Shown here: in pieces, positions 33,752-44,985 of the stretch | Numbering within the stretch: position 1 is the first letter of the stretch | Layout of the letters: each line of letters starts with the position of its first letter | Assembly (NCBI GenBank): GCA_021234155.1 | Contig: JAJEKV010000303.1 | Coordinates: 186,001 to 250,000, forward strand | Direction of reading: 5' to 3' | Origin: Isoetes taiwanensis | Taxonomy: Eukaryota; Streptophyta; Lycopodiopsida; Isoetales; Isoetaceae | DNA: 64,000 nucleotides | Notes under the pieces: model-generated | Database searches by the model: none | Told to the model about the DNA's origin: nothing | What the model saw: only the letters and a program-made list of their open reading frames with translations | Made by a program: the position numbers and the translations under genes

Positions 33752-34018
33752 CTACAATTTTAAAAAATAACTAAACTTATACCAACGGGTACCCCAAAAC
33801 CATTTAAGAATTGAGCTGGCTATTGACTCTTCAATCCAACATGCTAAATTTCCAAAAATAACTTAACTTATACCAACAGATACCCAAAACCATTTAAAAT
33901 TGAACCGGCTATTGACTCTTCAATCCAGACCGTTTATATACAAAGATGCATTAACCATCCGGTTCTTATTACGATGTGTTCTATATAAAGATGCATTAAC
34001 CATCCGGGTTCTTATTAC
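33752..34018 (+). repeat. Two adjacent tandem duplications (~85 and ~48 bp)
   Basis: 'aacttataccaac(g/a)g(g/a)ta' to 'ctattgactcttcaatcca' is present at about 33773-33838 and 33860-33926. Directly after, 'aaagatgcattaaccatccg' and 'gttcttatta' occur at 33942 and 33987. The small ORF 33900-34139 is a translation of this repeat. Confidence 0.85.
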
Positions 34019-34430
34019 ATCGAGCCTAAGATCGATGATCATACATCATGCGGATAAAAATGCAATGCATAAGAATGTAATCATGAAGGCGTACCACACT
34101 AACCGGCCCAATGTAAAATTACACAAATTTGTGAGCTAAAATAACTTCTTGCAAAAACATATACGATCAAGCACCTCCCATTTCACATTGGGCAAACTCA
34201 CCTTGCAAGTTGTGGTACACAATCCTTACGCCACAACATAAAGTATATATATGACCACGAAGTCCTGAACAAGGAAAAACGCATCCTTATGGGAGGTCAA
34301 AATAAATTTCGGAGGGGCAATATCTATCACAAACTATAACAAAAAGCTCCTATGTCGAACTCATCAAGTCTAGCATTCTGCCACCAATCGCCAAACAAGT
34401 AAATTCACAAGGACCCCACTTTTGGTCCCA
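34019..34430. other. Spacer; nothing recognised
   Basis: No gene or clear repeat. Confidence 0.4.
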
Positions 34431-35230
34431 CGCTTGTTTTTTAGTTGTACCTAAGTGTTGTTTTATGCCAAAAACAACAACATTAAAATGGCCTCAAAAG
34501 TCCACGTGGGCCCGCTTATCCGATTTTCAGACAAAGAGACAAGTGGTTTTTGGCGTAAAATTTCCACCGTGGTTTTTGGCACCCTTTTTTTGTCAACGTG
34601 TCTTTTTTTTTCACTATCGCTTTTCGCAAAATTTTGTCAACGTGGTTTTTTTTCTTGATCGTGGTTTTTTTTCACGAGCCATACGTTGTTGTTCATCAAA
34701 ATAACACGCTGCTGGTTTAGATATTACTACACGTAAACTTAAATTACAACGCCAAAGTAAGATGGTTTTTAAAAAATTATATGTCATTTTTTTTTTTATC
34801 GTTGTTTTTTGGAGGAGCCACGCGTTGTTTGTCTTTGAATAAAAACGGGAAAGCTAAAGAAGACAGTTCTCTTTTTATTTTCTATGTGTTGTTTTTTTTT
34901 TTTTATACTTGTAGTTTTTACAAGTTGACATTGTTTTTAAAAAAAAAGGATACATAATCTTTAGGAAATCTACATGTATTGTTTTAAAATTTCATGTTTT
35001 CTATATATTGATATTTCGTCTTCAAGTGTAGTTTTTAAAAGGTTGCATTGTTTTCAATGTTTGTTTTACACAATATGGTACATAGTTAATAAAAAATCAA
35101 CATGTCCTTAAATAAAAATATTATTATGACATATAGGAAAAATAAGTGTTGTTTTTAAAATGTCGCCTAACCAATCATAGATTGACACGTGGCACACATT
35201 TAAAAAAAAATACATGTATACACTAGAATT
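34431..35230 (+). repeat. T-tract-rich low-complexity region
   Basis: Dense runs of 7-13 T with repeated motifs '(a)cgtggttttttt' and 'gttgtttttt', followed by A-rich counterparts ('tttaaaaaaaaagg'). Overlapping ORFs at 34455-34704 are products of the composition. Slipped-strand growth or decay of a retroelement tail are both possible. Confidence 0.6.
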
Positions 35231-35254
35231 TAAAAGCCTTGATAATCATATTTT

Positions 35255-35335
35255 ACTTTAAATACAACTTGCCTTTGGGAATCGAACCCAATCAAATCCA
35301 TTAAGCATTTCAAATACCATCATTAAATCAAAAAA
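35255..35335 (-). repeat. Possible tRNA-derived SINE or tRNA relic (B-box)
   Basis: On the minus strand, 35298-35270 reads 'gattgggttcgattcccaaa'. It contains 'ggttcgattcc', a perfect RNA polymerase III B-box with a paired T-stem. A convincing A-box and a cloverleaf 5' half are missing in the preceding ~60 bases ('atggtatttgaaatgcttaa'). This is either a decayed SINE head or a tRNA pseudogene. Confidence 0.35.
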
Positions 35336-35339
35336 ATTA

Positions 35340-37060
35340 AAGTAATGGTTAAGATTCAAAAAAGCAGCTTAAATTTATTGTTTAAGGTTCAAAGCATTGT
35401 CGATGTGATTTTAGCATCGATTATACAAATTTGAACTAAATTTCAACCTTCTTGTTTGATTTTGTGCAAAGACAAACTATGATTTCTCAAGAAATATGCC
35501 TAATTTGTTAGTTGCTTAGAGCACTCACTAGAGTGTTTGATAAAATTTAAACAACTTAGCATATAACCTGGGATCAATAACTAAATAATACTAGCCCGAG
35601 ATCTTTTACCGGGTAATGGTACAAATCTCCATTCATTTCAAATCTTACCGTGGCAGCTTTCCTTGTTTGGATATTTCAGTAAGAAGGCCAAATCATGTAA
35701 GATCCAAGGCAATGGTCAAATCTCCATTCATTTCGCTTCCTAGCTTCAACTTTTGAAGTTGTCCCAACAATTAAGATGGAACATAAAGGAGTAGCAATTT
35801 GGTGCTATCCACCGGCATAAACATTAAAAATAGAATGAAACTCTAAACTTGAATTTGTTATTCAAAGACGTAGTATTATATATATGATGTTGTACCTACG
35901 CCATTCTTGCTTCCGCTCCACTTCACAACCAGCCTTTCACATTGTCCATTCTCTAATAGCTGGAAGCTTTGGCCATCGCTACATTGTCCATTCAAAACCT
36001 AAAGTCTGCGGGCCATGGCTCTCGGTCAAAACCACCTGTAAATGAAAGTGTTAGTCGATGTAAGAACAAAAGCAAAAACGTAAGAACAAAAGCAAAAACG
36101 TAATGATAAACGTAATGTTTTTCAACGTAAGACAAAATGAAAGAAAAATAGCTTTACCTTAATTCAATCCTTATCCGAGGCATCCGATGTGGCATGGTTG
36201 AATGCTTGTTTGAATGCTTGAAGATGTCGGATTAGCTAATGCAGTAGTTTTGAAGGCATGCAATGATGCATAATCAACCCCATTTGGAATGATAGCAAAT
36301 CACAACAATGATAACAAGTAAAGAAAAGTATGTTCAAAACAACGGTTCGAAGTTTGTACATCGCGAAAAGCAAGTACCCAAAGGAATCCTAAGCAACCAC
36401 TCAAGCTAATAACTTTTCCCCAAATACAAGCATTTACCTTGGCAAAAATGGGACTTTGGATGTACTCAAAACAGTAATCGCAGGTTTTTTTTTAAGATTG
36501 AAAGTATCGGAAAGACGAACTAGCGTGAAGAAGCAAAGAAGGAGTTCGCTCGTGATGAGCAATGAGGGAAGCAAGTTTTTTCATGAGCAATAACCGTAAA
36601 ACGAGGCTTGAAAACTTCATGCAAAACAAGAGCTACAAATCCAAAATATTGTAGCATCGACTCCAAAACCTCAGAGCATGACTCCAACCACCCAAACCGT
36701 TAAGAAAGCAAAGGTCGAAAGCTCCAAGCATCCTTAGATCCAAGCCCTGTTCTACAAAGAAACCGCCCGCAACCGCTTAAAATCTTGAGCGCCATGACCA
36801 AAATCGGAGCCATGATAAACCCGGGAAGGCCCACCATGAAAAAAACTAAGAAAAGGATTTGAGAGTAGGTGAGGCGGCAAAACTATCGAGGCGGGAAAGT
36901 GACCCAACCAATAGCATGATAATACAAGGATCAAAAATCCCGACCGCTAGTCTCTTCCAAATCTGAACCGGTTAATCTCGTCATTTGATGGACCGCGCCT
37001 CAAATTATGCGCCTTTTATTTCACTTAACATATGAGCATATATGAGCACTAAATACACAA
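35340..37060. other. Spacer; nothing recognised
   Basis: No gene. Small duplications occur: '(a)caaatctccattcatttc' at 35621 and 35716, and 'gtaagaacaaaagcaaaaac' repeated at 36060-36100. Confidence 0.45.
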
Positions 37061-37470
37061 AATGTGCAAATATCGCATGTATGGGGATGCCCACCGAGCA
37101 CATTCTGGTGTGGACGGGGCCCTCAAGCGATCGACGGGCGCCGGAGTAATACCGCCACACCGGACAAAGCGACCGGGTGGGTATCCCACAACATGGAAGG
37201 GGAGCCAACCCCTTTTGTTTTCTCCCCTGCTGGCCAAGGCGAGCTCGGCTATAGCGACTTAAGGAGAGACGGCCTCCTAGCCTCTCCCTCCGATCCGACG
37301 CTGTCTTCGTGAAGCAAGGCTATTTCTTCAGCAGTTTTTTCCTCCCTTTGTTTTCTATTGTACATGAGGTTCGATCTATGGCTTCAAAGCAGTAGACGGC
37401 CTTCTAGGCCCCCATTCGCCGTTGTTCGCCAGCGCTTCATGAATGACAAAGTAAAAAGTGGCATGATGAT
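37061..37470 (+). other. GC-rich island, possibly organelle-derived
   Basis: A sharp rise in GC compared with the AT-rich flank, with all six frames fairly open (37062-37262, 37064-37312, reverse 37208-37005). None gives a known protein. The texture ('gggccctcaagcgatcgacg', 'ggccttctaggcccccattc') resembles plant mitochondrial intergenic DNA. I could not name a source. It ends where the satellite's flank begins at about 37475. Confidence 0.25.
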
Positions 37471-37474
37471 GTGG

Positions 37475-40040
37475 CGAAAGGTATTTCTTGCAAAAGTTGA
37501 CATGCACATGTTGATGTGGCATGCCATTGGTGACATGTCATGCCAAGTGGGGCAAGGCCAACTTTTGACTAGGCCAAAAATAAAAAATGTGCAACTTTGG
37601 TTTTCCATGGGTTGATGTGGCAAATTTTCGTGACATGGCAAGATATGGGGTGATGTGGACGTGATGATGACCCACCCTATGCAAACTCTCGGGCATGTTT
37701 GTCCTCCGCTCTCGATGCAAAAAATGTAGGGTTCACGCGGCGGCTGCTCCCTGCCACAAGTGGCCAAGAGTTGGCGTGGCATGTCGTTACCCTTGTGGCA
37801 ACTAACAAACAAAGATGGCAAAGATGATGTGGCACTCAAACATGGCTCAAACATGCCACGTGGGTTCCAACATGCCACCTAGGTCCAACATGCCAAGGGT
37901 GGCTCAAACATGCCACCTAAGCCCAACATGCCAAGGTGGCTCAAACATGCCACCTAGGCTCCAACATGCCAAGGTGGTTCAAACATGCCACCTAGGCTCC
38001 AACATGCCAAGGTGGTTTCAAACATGCCACCTAGGCTCCAAACATGCCAAGGTGGTTTCCAACATGCCACCTAGGCTCCAACATGCCAAGGTGGCTCAAA
38101 CATGCCAAGGTGGCTCAAACATGCCACTAGGGCTCCAACATGCCAAGTTGGCTCAAACATGCCACCTAGGCTCCAACATGCCAAGGTGGCTCAACATGCC
38201 ACCTAGGGTCCAACATGCCACAGGTGGCTCAAATATGCCACCTAGGCTCCAACATGCCAAGGTGGCTCAAACATGCCATTTAGGCTCAAACATGTCAAGG
38301 TGGTTTCAAACATGCCACCTAGGCTCCAACATGCCAAGGTGGCTCCAACATGGCACCTATGTCCAACATGCCAAGGTGGCTCAAACATGCCACCCTATGC
38401 TCAAACATGCCTAGGTGGTTCCAACATGCCACCTAGGCTCCAACATGCCAAGGTGGCTCAACATGCCACCTAGGGCTCAAACATGCCAAGGTGGCTCAAA
38501 CATGCCACCTAGGCTCAAACATGCCAACAGTAGCTCCAACATGCCACCTAGGCTCCAACATGCCAAGGTGCCCAAACATGCCACCTAGGTCAAACATGCC
38601 AAAAAACATGCCATGTAGGCTCAAACATTCCAATTAGGCGTAAAAATGCCAAGGTGGCACAAAACATGCCAAGGTGGCGTAAACATGCCAAGGTGGCACA
38701 AAAGTTGACATGCACATGTTGATGTGGCATGCCATTGGTGACATGTCATGCCAAGTAAGCAAGGCCAACTTTTGACTAGGCCAAAAAAAAAAAAAGATGT
38801 GCAACTTTGGTTTTCCATGGGTTGATGTGGCAAATTTTGGTGACATAGCAAGATATGGGTGATGTGGATTTGATGATGACCCACCCTATGCAAACTCCGG
38901 GTGTGTTTGTCTCCGCCCCGATGCAAAAATGTAGGGTTCACGTTATGGGCTGCCCTGCCCCTTGCCACCAAGTGGCCAAGAGTTGGCGGTGGCATGTCGT
39001 TACCCTGTGGCACGAAACAAACAAAGATGGCAAAGATGATGTGGCACTCCAAACATGGCTCAAACATGCCACGTGGGCTCCAACATGCCACCTAGGCTCC
39101 AACATGCCAAGGTGGCTCAAACATGCCACCTAAGCTCCAACATGCCAAGGTGGCTCAAACATGCCACCTAGGCTCCAACATGCCAAGGTGGCTCAAACAT
39201 GCCACCTAGGCTCCAACATGCCAAGGTGGCTCAAACATGCCACCTAGGCTCCAACATGCCAAGGTATTTCCAACATGCCACCTAGGGTTCCAAACATGCC
39301 AAGGTGGCTCAAACATGCCAAGGTGGCTCAAACATGCCACGGGCCCAACATGCCAAGTTTTCAAACATGCCACCTAGGCTCCAACATGCCAGGAGCCAAC
39401 ATGCCACCTAGGCTCCAACATGCCAAGGTGGCTCAAATATGCCACCTAGGCTCCAACATGCCAAGGTGGCTCAAACATGCCACCTAGGCTCCAACATGCC
39501 AAGGTGGCTCAAACATGCCACCTATGCTCCAACATGCCAAGGTGGCTCAAACATGCCACCTAGGCTCCAACATGCCAAGGTGGCTCAAACATGCCACCTA
39601 GGCTTCAACATGCCAAGGTGGCTCAACATGCCATTAGGCTCAAAACATGCCAGGTGGCTCAAACATGCCACCTAGGGCTCAAACATGCCAAGGGTAGCTC
39701 CAACATGCCACCTAGGTTCCAACATGCCAGGAGCTCAACATGCCACCTAGGCTCAAACATGCCAAGGTGGCTCAAACATGCCATGTAGGCTCAAACATTC
39801 CAAAAAGGTAGAAACATGCCAAGGTGGCACAAACATGCCAAGGTGGCGTAAACATGCCAAGGTGGTATGTTGGAAAAAAGTTGACATGCATTTTGTTGAT
39901 GTGGCATGCCATTGGTGACATGTCATGCCAAGTAAGCAAGGCCAACTTTGACTAGGCCAAAATAAAAAATGATGTGCAACTTTGGTTTTCCATGGGTTGA
40001 TGTGGCAAATTTTGGTGACATAGCAAGTTGATGTGGCAAA
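37475..40040 (+). repeat. Satellite array: 38-bp dimer in ~1.2-kb higher-order units (plus orientation)
   Basis: The basic unit is 38 bp, made of two related 19-mers, 'ccaaggtggctcaaacatg' and 'ccacctaggctccaacatg'. Runs of it (37840-38700, 39050-39875) alternate with a ~350-bp unique module starting 'ttgacatgcacatgttgatg'. That module lies at 37497, 38706 and 39881 (the last truncated), giving higher-order periods of 1209 and 1175 bp. Units differ by short deletions and substitutions. All frames of the plus strand lack stops in the dimer, so long ORFs (e.g. 37815-38414) appear. 38 is not a multiple of 3, so they only cycle through the repeat and are not genes. Confidence 0.95.
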
Positions 40041-40420
40041 TTTTGGTGGCATGTTGGAGCCTGTGTGGCATGTAAAATGTTGGAGCCCAAATGGCATGTT
40101 TGAGCCACCTTGGCCATGGAGTCCACGCAGATAAGTTTCCCACCTGGCATGTTGGAGCCTGTGGGTGGCATGTTGGAGCCTAGGTGGTATGTCGGGGTTT
40201 CCACACGGTATGTTTGCTTCACCTCGCATGTTTGAGCCTAGGTGGTAAGTTGGTGCCTAGGGTGGCATATTTGAGCCCACCTTGGCATGTTGGAGCCAGG
40301 TGGCAGGTGGCATGTAACATGTTGGAAACATGGCATGTTTGAGCCACATGTTTGGCATGTTGGAGCCAGGGAGCATGTTGGGTGGCATGTTTGAGCCACC
40401 TTTCCATAGTTGGAGGCTAG
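40041..40420 (-). repeat. Same satellite in reverse orientation
   Basis: From about 40045 the array reads as reverse complement: 'ggcatgttggagcctaggtg' and 'ggcatgtttgagccaccttg', with more divergence and deletions. The switch point lies inside the truncated third higher-order module ('gatgtggcaaattttggtg' is present on both sides). The locus is therefore a large imperfect palindrome. Confidence 0.9.
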
Positions 40421-40835
40421 GTTGACTATTTGTAGCAAAACCCATATCCGACTAATATAGTGACTTGTAGGTCCTATCCGACTAATGTCTTGACGCTTAA
40501 TTTCGAGACCAACTAAAAACCCAGCTCATGTCAAACAGAGTGAAGATGACAAAAATAGTTGTCAAAACTATTTGTCAAACCCATAACTAGGTGACCAATA
40601 CCTAACCAATGACATGACTAATATTGTGTCTAATAATGTGACTAATAAGTTGACGGCACCCCGACGAATTATTTATGACTAAAGGGCTGACTAATAACTT
40701 GACCGTGATATCCGACTTCAATTGTCCGACTAAACGCTTGACTTGTAATGGAAAAAAATTGACTATATGTACGACTAAGTTTGGTGACTAATGTTTTGAC
40801 TATCTTGTGAGGTTAGTCAAGATACACGCCATACA
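40421..40835 (+). repeat. Left TGACTAA minisatellite, candidate subterminal repeat of the transposon
   Basis: At least 14 copies of '(t/c)gac(t)aa(t)' occur at irregular 14-25-bp spacing, e.g. 'ccgactaatatagtgac', 'atgtgactaataagttgacg' and 'ggctgactaataacttgacc'. It begins directly where the satellite ends. A matching array lies at 51838-52265 in the same orientation. CACTA/EnSpm elements carry clustered short subterminal motifs bound by their own ORF1 protein. This role is inferred. Confidence 0.75.
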
Positions 40836-41140
40836 TTATATCTATTAATATATTAAACCTCCATCTATAGTTTCTTTTAAAAGTCTAATGTTGTTTGACA
40901 ATCTATAATTTCTCCTTTATCCAATATCATCTATGTAACTTATCCCAAATGTTTTTCTAATATGGGAAGGCCATGTTTCACTAACTCCATTAAGCAGGAA
41001 GAAATGCATTGGTTAATTTTGTTTTGTTCGTGTGTTGTCTACGTTCTTGTATTGAAAGAAATCATAGGAGCACATGGAAATACATACTTCAAAAAAAAAA
41101 AGATGTGAATCATAATACATTTAGCTTAAACATATTGAAA
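40836..41140. other. AT-rich sequence between minisatellite and transposase remnant
   Basis: No gene seen; no repeat identified. Confidence 0.4.
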
Positions 41141-41148
41141 TGTGATCT

Positions 41149-41656
41149 CTATTCATTTGTCATGAAATCCTCATCTAAGAAATCATGTTGTATATCATTC
41201 CATTCATCGCCATCTAGTTGTAGAAGCAACCTTCGCGTGATATTTGGCATTTCAAGCTCAACCTCATCCTCCCTCTTCAATATAATCCTCCCCGCCATTG
41301 GGGAGTGCATTGGTGATCTCAATTCTTCATTGTTTGTTTGCCCTTGAGCTTCATAATCTTCTACATCTTGTGGCTCCCAAACATCTTGCTCATTCTCTAT
41401 ATCTTCCTCATGCTCCTCCCTTCTTCCCGAATGATTATATTGTGAACGGTCGATGCGGATGTTGGTTCCAGAGGGTATAACGATCCACCATGTATTGTTT
41501 TGAGGATTGACATGGAAAAAAACTTGTTGAACCTGCCGTGGGATACACAAATGGTTCACTTGCATCTACTAAAACATGCGTGGAATCAACTTCAAAAACC
41601 AGATGGATGTGGTCGCGACTGCTTGGTTTCTTCCCATGTATAGAGGCTTGAACCAT
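41149..41656 (-). pseudogene. CACTA/EnSpm transposase C-terminal region
   Basis: Two overlapping minus-strand frames join by one frameshift near 41540: 'STHVLVDASEPFVYPT', then 'QVQQVFFHVNPQNNTWWIVI'. That is the 'EPFVLA.QA.QVFYV.DP....W.VV' motif of the C-terminal domain following TNP2 in plant CACTA elements. An acidic tail follows (Glu/Asp-rich, 'NEELRSPMHSPMAG') to the stop at 41149. It is the downstream end of the minus-strand transposase that begins near 44490. Confidence 0.75.
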
Positions 41657-42289
41657 TTTGCTTTTTAGAATGGTCTCTTAAACGAACTAAAAATCAACAT
41701 CAATAATATCAAGAATAACTCCAACATATTCAAGCTCTCCCAAGAATAGGGTTGTCATCTCTAACACTTGCTCGACTCTTTTGGTGAAACGAGGCAATTA
41801 TTCCGTAATCACAAGTGACACGAAGCTTTGTCAATGCTATCAATTAAAAATGTTGACCATAGGCCCACATTGAATTATGGAACCTAGCCCGCAAATTGAA
41901 TAAAAGATCAAGAAGTGGCAGATATGGGATGGTGTATGAATGCAATAATGTAAAATAACAATAACACATTTGATCTTATCGATCTATTGCAGCCAAGTGC
42001 AATGTTGAGGTCATCCTCTTCTATTTTTTTCTCCTTTGTCTTCGGGCCTCCCAAAGTTTTTCGTGATAGCCACCAATAGGGCGGAGTGTCGTGAAGGGGC
42101 CTTAGTTCCTCGAGGATATTGTACTTTCCTATGACGCCCTCGACGGTTCCTTGCAAAGATATGCTTTTCTATCACTATCTCTCTCAGGCCTTTTCCACTT
42201 TATATAGTTCCACCCACCTAGTAAGACCATCCGCATTGTTCAAGACCTAATTTGTTGATGCCTTCAAACATCTCGCCACTTAACCTTCG
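41657..42289 (-). other. Decayed transposon sequence between DUF4218-like and C-terminal parts
   Basis: One 82-codon minus frame (42156-41908) and no recognisable motif. It lies in the position expected for the transposase linker or introns. Confidence 0.4.
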
Positions 42290-44490
42290 CCACTCCCCGA
42301 CCTTGTAAAACTTCACCTTCTAACCAATCAGAGCCTCCTTCTTCCAAATCTTTGGTGCATTTGGATCTATTGATGTAGTGGCATCTGTTAAGAAAAATAA
42401 TGTCTCTTGGATAAGGTGTCCTTCGCCATACACCCTCAGCCTAGCCATCCAAGACAAATCCTTTTAATACCTTCATATACCTCTCTAAAAAAGAACATCC
42501 ATCTAGAGGGGTTTGGACCCACAAGCAAAATCTCTTGTGGCAAATGCACCAACAAATGTACCGATGATCACATTTTTTAGTATGTGTGATTGCCAAAATG
42601 TAACGTGATTCAACTACCTACATACCCAAGATCAAAAAACTAGTGGGAAATAAGTGTTCTAGTTGGCATAATATCTCAATCTCTATTTCCATGGTGGGAA
42701 TATCAGCCTACAATCTCTTTTAGAAGACACCCACCTAGAGAAGCTAGCTAGAAGTCTATAGATGATCTTCCTGATAGAAGGCTGAGGCAATTCTCTAAGG
42801 CACATGGGAGAATATAATCGTAAGGAGGAAAAAAAATCAAATTAGTCGCATACAATGAAGTTGTCAATATTGTTGTAGAATAAATACCTGTGAGAAAGTT
42901 GTGCCAATCGTATGCTTAATTTTAAGCCCAAGAAGATCTCCATCTTTTGTGAATGCCCTTCTTAGGGAGGAACCATGGCCGCTTGGAGTGCTAAGAGTTT
43001 TAATAGAGTTTTTCACTTGTTTGAGTTCATCCCTTTTCAAGCACTCCAAGGACCTCGACGAAAAGCGAGGAGCTTTGCCTTCTTCTACTTATATAGGCCA
43101 CAGCTTCGATTTGATGTTGTTATCTTTAGATCATTTTCGCATTAAGAGTCTCCCAATCTCCTCGTAAGATGTCGCCAAAGTGAATGGCTTACATTCTTAA
43201 AGATATGCATAGGATCCAAGAGATGTGCAATCTTCAATTCGCACCCAAGATTCCAACTTGTATAATATGGATAGTCTTTTCATGCCGTGGTGGTGCGTAA
43301 CTGCTCGTGTCACGATCATTCCATGTTTGCAACCAATCATGTGGAGTTCTTCTTCTTCCGGGCACATGTGATGTATCACCATGACTTAAGTTCATGATCC
43401 AATGGTAGATATTTTTATGGTTTGTGTAAATCATCTTTGATAGGTGTTTTGATCTATAAGATGTTAAGTCTTGACCACATGATGGACATCCATATTTTCC
43501 ACTAGTTTGGAGTCCCGCAGTTATTCAATCTTATAATATAGTTGAAAATAATTTAAAATAAGAATATGAATGACAACATTATACCCGACGCAACACCGAA
43601 GTCCCGATAGTCATGAATAGTGAAACATAATATTCCATGAAACATGAAATTGTGTGGTTGTCTCGAATATCATACATATGTATTCCTCTCCATAAAATGT
43701 CAAGTTCATCCACAAGAGGTTCTAAGTACACATTCATATCCTTCACTTGGTGTTTGCCCTCAATACATATCATTCAATATTAAGAAACCATAACCTAGGT
43801 AAAGACAAGTTGTAATGCTACTAAAAGATATTTACCTGCACTATAAGTGTGAGCATTAGATGGCCCGCTTTAGTTGCCATCCAAGGTGGTATATTGTAGT
43901 TTATAACAACAATAGGCCAAACACTATGAGTAGACGACATAATGTGCTAAATGGACATACACCATCCATGCCCAAAACCCAAACTAATATTCCTAGGCTC
44001 CCTTAAAATGCTTCCATTTGTCTTCTATATGTATAAGTGCCTCGCCATCGGGTTGGATACCTCAAGATTCCATCGTTGTTTTTCGTGTTTTGCATGGAAG
44101 TCCATGAATTGGGCTAGGGAAGGACATTTAAACATAATTTGCAAACGTGGAATGATTGGCATGTGTCGCAAGACTTTCTTTGGCACTTTGGACTTTGCTT
44201 TTTCATCATATCGTGGCTCATTGCACTTGGGACATACATTCATGTCACTATATTCATTGCGAAAGAGTACACAATCATTTACACATGCATGAATGCATTT
44301 GTATTGCAAACCTAGTTCCCGCAATAGTTGTTTCACGCCTCCTTGATTTGGGAAGACAATGATCATTTGAAGTATATAGTCCGCTAGTAAACCGGGTAAA
44401 ACAAAAAACAAAATATCAAGCGAGGAAAAAAACAGAATGGAAAATTTGTAATCCGAACCAAATAACTTGCCTGAGAAGATCATCCACACT
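42290..44490 (-). pseudogene. CACTA/EnSpm transposase (TNP2-type), broken
   Basis: Minus-strand order. 44489-44025 (154 codons) has 'LREL', 'CIHACVNDCVLFRNEYSDMN', 'CPKCNEPRYDEK', 'VPKKVLRHMPIIPRLQIMFK' and 'MDFHAKH', the TNP2 N-terminal zinc-finger region. About 43930-43840 has 'VVINYNIPPWMATKAGHLML'. 43773-43579 has 'GKHQVKDMNVYLEPLVDELD', then 'LWRGIHMYD'. About 43540-43440 in changing frames has 'SGLQTSGKYGCPSC'. About 43250-43130 has 'LKIAHLLDPMHIFKNVSHSL', the 'H..D.MH..KN' motif. 43049-42864 is variable. About 42510-42300 gives 'RWMFFLERYMKVLKGFV', the DUF4218 'RWM..ER.M..LK' motif, then a frameshifted continuation. Multiple stops; no autonomous activity is possible from this copy. Some breaks (43765-43840) may be real introns. 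Confidence 0.9.
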
Positions 44491-44985
44491 ATTATTACTC
44501 CAGTTTGATTTGTGTTGTAGGTTCAAAATGAGTATGCATGCAAAGAAGACGCTTAGATATCTTTGCATTTGGGTATAGTGGTTTGGTGGGGTCTCTTTTC
44601 TAGAAGTGTGATAGGTCTCTCATCATCATCACCAACATCCGTGATCATTGTTAGAGTTAGTGGTTGGGAAGTAATTTTGAATAGCTTCCATCAAACCACT
44701 CAAAGATGGAAGCCACTTTGAGCAGAGGAGTTTTCATTTCCATCGCCGCTGATCGCAGAAATGACAACGCATGTTTATTTCTTTTGTGGGAGTTTGTACA
44801 TGTGATGATATACAAAAGATAAAGAGAAAATAAACATGCATTGATGATAAGACACAACCATTAATGAAACATCATTACATGATTAACATCACAAAATCAT
44901 AAACCATTAAAATTAGATTATCGATCATTAGCTTTACATGTCAATTGTACAATTATACATCTAGGCGACGCTTCCTTCCATAGGG
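44491..44985. other. Spacer between SET-like and TNP2 sequences
   Basis: No motif seen. A minus frame at 44857-44657 is not recognisable. Confidence 0.4.

Noticed and set aside
34455..34704. Two overlapping Phe-rich ORFs as membrane proteins
   Set aside because: They are produced by T-tracts in a low-complexity region.
37815..39788. Series of long plus- and minus-strand ORFs (up to 199 codons) with His/Cys/Pro-rich repeats
   Set aside because: They are the stop-free satellite translated. The 38-bp period shifts frame each unit and equally long frames occur on both strands, so nothing is under coding selection.
37840..39875. CRISPR-like look of alternating repeats
   Set aside because: The 'spacers' are themselves related 19-mers of the same family, not unique sequence. 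There are no cas genes, and the context is a plant nuclear genome.
43951..44362. Plus-strand ORFs of 113 and 68 codons
   Set aside because: Antisense to the TNP2 transposase frame.
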